Positions 7,063 through 12,253 of a DNA stretch of 12,253 nucleotides are shown in pieces. The notes beneath the pieces were generated by a model. It searched no databases. It was given only the letters and a program-made list of their open reading frames with translations, and was not told where the DNA came from. Made by a program: the position numbers and the translations under genes. The first letter of the stretch is position 1. The number at the start of each line of letters is the position of its first letter. Source of the stretch: an uncultured Prevotella sp. (GTDB lineage: Bacteria > Bacteroidota > Bacteroidia > Bacteroidales > Bacteroidaceae); the NCBI GenBank assembly GCA_900539625.1, contig UQCW01000065.1:1-12253 (forward strand). The letters are read 5' to 3'.

Positions 7063-7285
7063 GGGGCGCCAACAGTGTTGATCACTTTGCGGCGCCAGCA
7101 TTGTAGCTCACTTTGCTTGCAAAGTGAGGGCCACGAACACGTAGCGAATATGTCCAGCGCCCCTGGCGCATGACTTCTTTGGATTTTTAGCCGTGTTTGG
7201 TCGCCACAATATTCGCGCCCCTCACTTTGCGAGCAAAGTGAGCTACAGTGCTGCGCGCCAAAGTGAGCTACTATGCTTTGCTCCG
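7063..7285. repeat. Palindrome-armed repeat element E4 (short variant A)
   Basis: Two arm units lie at 7063-7089 (GGGGCGCCAACAGTG...) and 7090-7115 (CGGCGCCAGCATTG...). The left palindrome is 7107-7128 with centre TT, and the right palindrome is 7221-7242 with centre GA. The interior matches E1: GAGGGCCACGAACACGTAGC, then GGATTTTTAGCC and CGCCACAATATTCGC. It reads CCAGCGCCCCTGGCGCATGAC across the point where E2 holds its hairpin cluster, so it looks like an uninterrupted version of E2. A degenerate extra unit, AAAGTGAGCTACTATGC, follows the right arm. Frames through this element are not genes. Confidence 0.85.
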
Positions 7286-7301
7286 TCCCTAATACTTGTC
7301 A

Positions 7302-7394
7302 GCGAACGCGGGCTGTGCAACGTCCGCCTCTGGGTCGTGCGACGACCGAACACCGTCCCGCGTTCGCCATCAAACCGTAGCTTCGTGCCGAAGC
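7302..7394. other. Hairpin-rich GC-rich stretch without a gene
   Basis: Within a gene-free interval (about 7286-7523) are three stem-loops: GCGAACGCGGG (7302-7312) with CCCGCGTTCGC (7357-7367), an exact 11-bp pair; nested inside it GGTCGT (7333-7338) with ACGACC (7342-7347), loop GCG; and then GCTTCG (7380-7385) with CGAAGC (7389-7394), loop TGC. It is richer in G and C than its surroundings. It may be a structured RNA, a cruciform-forming site or an eroded repeat. No promoter for it is seen. Confidence 0.45.
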
Positions 7395-7523
7395 ATCCCT
7401 TTTCCGCGCTTTCCCCTCGTCGCGCCGCCCTGCTTTTTTTACTTTCATCCCACAGAAAAAGCAAGCGCAGATGGCAATTTGAAGGGGAACGGCTCTTTTA
7501 ACACAATCTTCATACCATTTCAC

Positions 7524-7554
7524 TTGACAATCAGTAAATAATGGCGTAACTTTG
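7524..7554 (+). promoter_or_regulatory. Bacteroidetes-type promoter of the second secreted-protein gene
   Basis: A -33 TTG (7524-7526, in CACTTGAC) and a -7 TAACTTTG (7547-7554) are separated by 20 nt, an excellent match to the Bacteroidetes consensus. The start codon at 7698 is 143 nt downstream, leaving a long leader of about 135 nt (7560-7697). I see no known riboswitch in it; its last 45 nt are very A-rich. Confidence 0.72.
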
Positions 7555-7697
7555 TCGCACACTACATGGAAGGGCGTCGTGAAAATTCCCCACAGGATTT
7601 CCAGCCGCCCCCTCTTAAATCACCCACTTTAATAACACACCGCTTTATATCCTTGTGTACGTTCCTTAGAAAACAATAAATCAAAATACAAATTATT

Positions 7698-9858
7698 ATG
7701 AAACAAACATTACACACATCTCGCAGAGCCATCAGATTGGCACTGCTCTGCCTCATGGCTTTCGTAACATGGGGGGGGTAATTATTGTATTGCGCAGGAG
7801 AAGCCTTACAAGACGCTGTCGTTCCCGGATGATAACAAGAATAATAATAAGGTTAGTGCTTACGACAAAACGTGGACAGCTAAAATCGGGGATTTTAGCT
7901 GGAGAATTTCGAGATTTAATAATAATTCTTGGAAAAATGACAGGACTTATATAAAAGCGGGTAACAAAACAGTTGCCAGTCAAGCAAGTATTCAAAATAC
8001 TACTCCATTTGATAGAGCAATTGCTAAGGTCGTAGTTGATATTGAACCAATAAATAAGCAAATTGATAAGGTTGAAAAAATTAAATTCGAAGTAGCTTCT
8101 GATGCGAATTTTCAAAACATTGTTGAAGAAAAAACCATAGTGTCAGATTTTAATAATGTTGAAAATCACACATTTGTGGTAAAAAATCCGAAGGCCGGGC
8201 AATATTTCCGCTTAACCTTTAATTTGGGAAAAACAGCTAATAAACTTAATGGTCTTATCACGGTCAACAAGGTAGAATACTATGAAGACGTCAGCAACAA
8301 AACAGCAACATCCCTTTCTTTTGACGCTCCTTCATATACAATTTCAAAAGACCAGACACTCACAAAGCTTCCTACCTTAAAAGCTGACGAAAAACCATTA
8401 TTTGGTAAAACCATCACTTGGTCATCTGACAACGAAAATGTTGCTACCGTAGATGCAAACGGTACTGTTACAGGTGTGGCTGCAGGTAATGCCAAAATTA
8501 CCGCGAGGTTTGCTGGTGATGACGTATATGAAACTTCAACGGCTTCTTATGAAATCATAGTGAAGGGTGCTCCTTCGCTCTCTTTCCCGCAAACATCTTA
8601 TACGGTAGAGATGAGTGACGTTTTCAGTACACCCAAACTTGAAGGACTGCCAGAAGGCGTAACGCCAGCGTACACATCTTCCAATAAGGAGGTCGCCACT
8701 GTTGATGCGGCAACTGGTGAGGTCAAGATAGTAGGCGTTGGAACGACAACCATTACTGTTACTTCTCCTGAAACTGGTATTTATGAAGGGGCTACGGCTT
8801 CTTATGAATTGAATGTAAAGGCGGCCATTTACAAGGTTGAATTTGATTTCACCACCAACAACTGGGGACTTCCAACAGCTTATAATAAAGAAGAAGCTTC
8901 GTACACCAACGAAACTGGTTACACCATTACGTTTGGTAAATCAAACAGTGGTCACAAAATAATGGGCAATGATCCAGATTGCAATTTGATCTTCGGTAAA
9001 GAAGGCGCAACATTGTCTTTGCCCGTCTTCCCGTTTGCTGTAAGCAAGATTAAGGTGTTTGGTAAAAAAGGAGCATCTGGAAAAACAACGCAGAATTTCT
9101 TTGTTGGCGGAGAACCAGTCAGCACGGAAACGACAGATGCAAAAATAGACCACATCTATGAGATTAAAGAAGGCTATCAGGCAGCTGGCAATATCTATAC
9201 CCTCAAGGTGACCAACGATAACAACACCCAAATCACCAAGATTGTTGTCTATGCTAAGGACGAAACCGTTGCCGGCGCCATCAACATCGCTACAGAAGAA
9301 GGTTTCGGCACGTTCTACACCGACAAGAACTACGTTCTTCCTCAGGGCTTGACAGCCTTTGGCTATACGTCAATCGATGGCAATACCCTCACTAAGTCGG
9401 TAGAATATGTGGCTGGCGACATCGTTCCTGCCAACACCGCAGTCGTTGTGAAGGGCGCCAAGGGCAGTTATAACTACTACAACACGGAAGAGACTGCCAC
9501 CAAGATCATTGAAAAAAACCTCTTGAAGGGCGTAACGACAGACACTAAAATTGAAGCTAAAAGCGGTGTTAAGCGCTATATCCTCACCCGTGCCGATGAC
9601 GGCATTCTCGCTTTCTACCGCACGAACACTGGCAACATCAACGTAAAGGCCAACCGCGCCTACCTCGAAGTGCCAACCGCAATGGCCGTAGCTTCGTTCA
9701 GCCTCGAAGGCTCCGCCACTGGCATCAATAACGTCGTTACAACAGCCGCCAAGCAGGGCATCTACACCATCTTTGGTGTGCGTCTCAACGCAACGACCAC
9801 GAAGGAATTGCCAGCAGGTATCTACATCGTTGACGGCAAAAAGGTTATCGTGAAATAA
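7698..9858 (+). CDS. Secreted Big_2-domain protein with frame broken at a G8 tract
   Basis: The ATG at 7698 encodes MKQTLHTSRRAIRLALLCLM plus AFVTWGG, a signal-peptide-like start, then TAA at 7779-7781 directly after eight G (7771-7778). With seven G the frame would continue as NYCIAQEKPYKTLSFPDDN and stay open to 9858, giving 719 aa. Frame 1 has no stop between the tract and 9858, so the body is intact. Restored-protein domains: signal peptide (to about 35), an N-terminal beta-rich domain common in Prevotella (WTAKIGDFSWRISRFNNNSW; to about 198), Big_2-like repeats at about 204-289 (ITWSSDNENVATVDANGTVT) and 292-375 (YTSSNKEVATVDAATGEVKI), a beta domain (about 376-530), and a C-terminal region ending LPAGIYIVDGKKVIVK. 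The GTG at 8140 is only an internal codon. The protein is likely surface-exposed and its ligand is unknown. Confidence 0.85.
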
Positions 9859-9893
9859 GTAATTGAGAGACAAAATATAGCACTCCTTAAAAT

Positions 9894-10067
9894 ATGAAAT
9901 ATATGAAGAAGACATATTTGAAACCAGAGACAAATGTGATTGAGTACAAGCTTGAAGGCGTTGTTGCCATGAGCGACCCTGTCATACGCGAAGATAAAAC
10001 AGTTTCTGACGACAGTGAAAGCTATTCCAACAAGCAGGGCTGGAACTCAAGCTTGTGGAGCGAATAA
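9894..10067 (+). CDS. Small conserved peptide (57 aa) after the second secreted protein
   Basis: The product starts MKYMKKTYLKPETNVIEYKL and ends SNKQGWNSSLWSE. An inner ATG at 9903 would give MKKTYLKPE, which aligns exactly with the restored start of the frameshifted paralogue at 3811-4012, so 9903 may be the true start (54 aa). Shared features are MKKTY, P at position 8, a hydrophobic patch ending in Ala-Met/Leu-Ser (GVVAMS here, GPLALS there), an acidic variable middle, and the ending NKQGWxxxxWSE. It has no clear signal peptide or membrane helix. It lies 35 nt after the large-protein stop and before a strong terminator, so the two are presumably co-transcribed. I do not recognise a function; a partner, secretion aid or bioactive peptide are guesses. 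Confidence 0.8.
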   Translation: MKYMKKTYLKPETNVIEYKLEGVVAMSDPVIREDKTVSDDSESYSNKQGWNSSLWSE

Positions 10068-10114
10068 AATCGCCCGTTCGCATGAAAGGTGAATATTAAA
10101 TACACCTTATAAGT

Positions 10115-10150
10115 AATCCCCTAGTTCAGAATGTGAACTGGGGGATTTTT
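10115..10150 (+). terminator. Rho-independent terminator of the second secreted-protein/peptide cassette
   Basis: AATCCCCTAGTTCA (10115-10128) pairs with TGAACTGGGGGATT (10134-10147), with one T-G wobble, around the loop GAATG. T residues run from 10146 to 10150. Confidence 0.9.
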
Positions 10151-10157
10151 CGTATTT

Positions 10158-10460
10158 GGGCGTCAGTAGGGGCGCTCATTGCGGCGCCAGCAGTGTAGCT
10201 CATTTTGCGGCGCAGCATTGTAGCTCACTTTGCTTGCAAAGTGAGGGGGACGTATTTATGGCGGATTTTTATGCCAGATTTTTAAGGCGGATTTTTAAGG
10301 CGGATTTTTTATCGATGTTCAGCTGTCGCCGCACTTCCATCTTCGCGCCCCTCACTTTGCAAGCAAAGTGAGCTACAGTGCTTCGCCTCAGTGAGCTACA
10401 GTGCTGTCGCCTCAGAGAGCGACCATGCTTCGCCTCAGAGAGCGACCATGTTCCGCATTC
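10158..10460. repeat. Palindrome-armed repeat element E5 with tandem arm units
   Basis: Left arm units start at 10182 (CGGCGCCAGCAGTG) and 10208 (CGGCGCAGCATTG), with a more degenerate unit before them. The left palindrome is 10224-10245 (centre TT) and the right palindrome 10351-10372 (centre AA, the complement of the left). The interior is variant B as in E3 (GAGGGGGACG ... TTCAGCTGTCGCCGCACTT). On the right side, four 23-24-bp units follow at 10368-10390, 10391-10414, 10415-10437 and 10438-10460, the first two starting GTGAGCTACAGTGCT and the last two GAGAGCGACCATG. The element fills the gap between two convergent transcription units. Confidence 0.85.
10260..10312. repeat. Four tandem 13-bp units inside E5
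   Basis: GGCGGATTTTTAT (10260-10272), GCCAGATTTTTAA (10273-10285), GGCGGATTTTTAA (10286-10298) and GGCGGATTTTTTAT (10299-10312) form a short minisatellite. The matching place in E3 has only one TATGGCG-like unit, so this expanded locally. Confidence 0.75.
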
Positions 10461-10466
10461 TTCCAA

Positions 10467-10518
10467 TAAAAAAAGGGTATCCCAAAACCTCCACCGCGAT
10501 GGAGATTTCGGGATACCC
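10467..10518 (-). terminator. Rho-independent terminator of the C1B protease gene
   Basis: Read on the minus strand, AGGGTATCCC (10518-10509) pairs with GGGATACCCT (10482-10473). An inner CTCCA/TGGAG stem (10488-10492 with 10499-10503) is enclosed, and seven U residues follow (A run at 10467-10473 on the plus strand). Confidence 0.9.
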
Positions 10519-10540
10519 TGAGGCGTGTATTTGATATTTC

Positions 10541-11932
10541 TTATTCTTCGCCAGCGAAGAGAGGATCCCATGCTGGAAGGAGCGTAGGCTTCTGCTCGAA
10601 GAGCTTCAAAGTGGCGGCAGGAACGAAGCGCTTTTCAACCACGAGGCGGAACATGTATTCGTCAAACCATTCGTCGGTCATGATGAGGTGGCCCTGGTAG
10701 CCCGAGGTGGCGCCCCATGAGTTCTCAACCATCCATTTGTTGAATTTGCCGTCGGCGGCGATGTCAACCGCCATGAGCGTCATGGCATGGCTGGAAGCAG
10801 AGGCGAAGGTGCGGATGCGGTCGGCCTTGTTCATTGGGAAGGTGGTGTTGAAGAGGCTGCCGTAGTCATAGTTCTGGAGGCTCTCCACGCCCGTTTTCGG
10901 GTTGATGAACTTGTTGACGTCACACGACATATACATCATCGTTGAATCCTTGATGGAAGCGGCGGCCATCGCCTTGATTTCCTCCATCGGCAGGTTGAGG
11001 TAGGTCCACTGCGCACCGTCGTAAGAATGGCGGTCGAGGTCGATGGTGTATGTCTTGTGGTATGGACGAGAAGGGTCATTCATAAACATGAGGTAGTTGT
11101 TCTTCAAGTCGGCACCGATGTAAGTCTGATAGAACGAGAGCGGGGTGAACTTCTTCGTTTCCACCGGTTTGCCGTTAGCGTCCTTGCGTGTCCAGGTGAA
11201 CTCCGTTGGCGGTTCGCCGAGGCAGATGGCGAGCATGTGGTAGACCGTGGCGAGCATCTGCGTCTTTTCCTTCTTCAGCGCGTCTTTCTTGCTGCCTTTG
11301 GCGGCCATGTCGCGGAGTTTGAGGCCGTATTCGCGGAGCTTGAGGGCGATGAGCTGCGACATGCGCGACGTGTTGTTGGCCGCGTAGCTTTCAGGCATCA
11401 CCTCTGCCGGCACGAGTCCGTATTTCATCACCACGTCCTGCACACCGCAGAACGTGCCGCCATCGCTGAGTGGGTTTTTGAAGAGCCATTCAACCGTCTT
11501 GTCGCTCATGGGCTTAGAGGCGTTGTCGATGACAGCCTGGAGGAAGAGGTTTGACTTCTCGAGCTGGTCGTAGAAGAAGCAGTACGACTGTGAGAACTGG
11601 AAGGAGCCGAGGTTATATTTCTTGATCATCTTGGCACGCATCACGTTGAGGCCCGTGAAGAGCCAGCAGCGTCCAGAGCTTTGCTGGTCGGTGATGCCCT
11701 TCGACTCCACTTTGTTGGAGAAGTAGCGGTCGGAGTTCATCGGGTTGTTGGCCACCGTTGCCAGTTGTGCGATACTGGTGTTTGCCAGTGCGTTGCGCAT
11801 GGCCGTGGTGTTTTGCGGCTGTGCGGCCTTGATGTTTTTGAGCATGTCGGCGCTAATGCCGCCTCCAGCGGTCTGTGCCTGCGTCATCATGGCGGGGGCA
11901 GCGAGGAGGATTGCGAGGATTGCTTTTCTCAT
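10541..11932 (-). CDS. Secreted C1B cysteine aminopeptidase (bleomycin hydrolase/PepC family)
   Basis: The 463-aa protein has a signal peptide (MRKAILAILLAAPAMMTQAQ, cleavage near residue 20), so it acts in the periplasm or outside, unlike cytoplasmic PepC or eukaryotic bleomycin hydrolase. The papain-like catalytic set is intact: the oxyanion Gln in QQSSGRCWLFTGLN (83/84), Cys89, His382 in SASSHAMTLMAVD, and Asn404 in VENSWG (402-407). Other family marks are FQFSQSYCFFYDQLEKSN (111-128), SDGGTFCGVQDVV (156-168) and the C-terminal AWDPLFAGEE (454-463), since in this family the C-terminus reaches into the active site and sets exopeptidase activity. Length is normal. The ATG at 11932 is fixed by the signal peptide. 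The gene stands alone, ending in a terminator at 10467-10518. No TAnnTTTG box is seen upstream; repeat E6 begins about 55 bp before the start codon. Confidence 0.93.
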   Translation of the reverse strand: MRKAILAILLAAPAMMTQAQTAGGGISADMLKNIKAAQPQNTTAMRNALANTSIAQLATVANNPMNSDRYFSNKVESKGITDQQSSGRCWLFTGLNVMRAKMIKKYNLGSFQFSQSYCFFYDQLEKSNLFLQAVIDNASKPMSDKTVEWLFKNPLSDGGTFCGVQDVVMKYGLVPAEVMPESYAANNTSRMSQLIALKLREYGLKLRDMAAKGSKKDALKKEKTQMLATVYHMLAICLGEPPTEFTWTRKDANGKPVETKKFTPLSFYQTYIGADLKNNYLMFMNDPSRPYHKTYTIDLDRHSYDGAQWTYLNLPMEEIKAMAAASIKDSTMMYMSCDVNKFINPKTGVESLQNYDYGSLFNTTFPMNKADRIRTFASASSHAMTLMAVDIAADGKFNKWMVENSWGATSGYQGHLIMTDEWFDEYMFRLVVEKRFVPAATLKLFEQKPTLLPAWDPLFAGEE

Positions 11933-11986
11933 GTGTTTGTATTGTTTTATTTTGTGTTGAAAATTCGTGTGGTTGGGGAGGGATTT

Positions 11987-12253
11987 GGGCGTCGGCAGTG
12001 TAGTTTATTTTGCGGCGTCGGCAGTGTAGCTCACTGGGGCGCAGCATTGTAGCTCACTTTGCTCGCAAAGTGAGGGGGACGAATATATGGCGGAGTTTGC
12101 ACGGGCTGAAAGTCCCCAACAGGAGTATAATCGTTTACTGTGGGCGAATATATGGCGGAGTTTGTACGGGCTGAAAGCCCAACAAGTCCAGAGCCCAGGG
12201 CAACGCCCTGGGTACCATGTCCCCATTCCCTACGCCCTGTAAGGGCAAAAGTA
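11987..12253. repeat. Repeat element E6 (left arm) running into REP-like hairpins
   Basis: Three arm units at about 11988-12012, 12013-12038 and 12039-12061 lead into the palindrome at 12053-12074 (centre TC), then the variant-B start GAGGGGGACGAATATATGGCG. No right arm occurs before the window ends. Instead a 33-bp sequence (CGAATATATGGCGGAG...GGGCTGAAAG) is present twice, at 12080-12112 and 12145-12177, with a single difference and a 65-bp period. It is followed by CCCAGGGC-AAC-GCCCTGGG (12194-12212) and GCCCT-GTA-AGGGC (12234-12246), hairpins of a type scattered through Bacteroidetes genomes. Frames here on either strand are not genes. Confidence 0.75.

Noticed and set aside
7753..8115. 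120-aa minus-strand frame across the N-terminal part of the second secreted protein
   Set aside because: The plus strand here encodes a recognisable domain (WTAKIGDFSW...FNNNSW) in the frame of the downstream protein. The opposite frame is Ile/Asn/Arg-rich shadow sequence.
8140..9858. 572-aa protein starting at GTG 8140
   Set aside because: The same frame is open and has family-like sequence back to the G8 tract at 7771-7778, and a promoter and signal peptide lie further upstream. The GTG is an internal Val codon.
9370..9933. 187-aa minus-strand frame
   Set aside because: It is antisense to the end of the second secreted protein, whose repeated Prevotella-type domains and sorting-like end show the plus strand is coding.
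11027..11554. 175-aa plus-strand frame
   Set aside because: It is antisense to the protease gene, where catalytic motifs and signal peptide prove the minus strand is coding. Its His/Val/Glu-rich composition is typical of a shadow frame.

Overview
The window looks like a chromosomal segment of a Bacteroidales bacterium, most likely of the Prevotella/Segatella type. Four things point there: promoters with the Bacteroidetes -7 box TAnnTTTG (some with a TTG/TTTG -33 box about 20 nt upstream), A-rich translation starts instead of strong Shine-Dalgarno sites, large secreted proteins with calycin-like, PCMD-like and Big_2-like domains, and C-termini ending in a G(L/I)YI..GKKV.VK sorting-like motif. 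No species can be named from sequence reading alone.

Layout: repeat element E1 (1-203); rpsO with its own promoter and terminator (245-647); three iterated dyads (681-767); composite repeat E2 (935-1440) carrying an inserted hairpin cluster; a secreted multidomain protein (1636-3792) followed by a frameshifted small-peptide gene (3811-4012) and a terminator; ndk (4259-4726); repeat E3 (4755-4944); a two-gene ATPase plus RloB operon resembling AbiL/RloAB-type phage defence (5073-6966); repeat E4 (7063-7285); a hairpin-rich gene-free stretch; a second secreted protein (7698-9858) whose signal peptide is separated from the body by a G8 tract that breaks the frame, followed by an intact 57-aa peptide gene (9894-10067); repeat E5 between convergent terminators (10158-10460); a secreted C1B (bleomycin-hydrolase/PepC) protease on the minus strand (10541-11932); and repeat E6 with REP-like hairpins running off the window end.

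How the parts relate: rpsO, ndk and the protease are single-gene units. The two secreted-protein/small-peptide pairs are paralogous cassettes: the large proteins share a C-terminal sorting-like end and the small peptides share an MKKTY...P start and an SNKQGW...WSE end. Each cassette has one homopolymer-associated frame break, which may be phase variation, decay or sequence error. The ATPase/RloB pair is a likely defence island bracketed by two copies of the same repeat family. That family (eleven copies of a 22-bp palindrome, arranged as paired arms) fills nearly every intergenic gap here and is the most striking feature not explained by genes.
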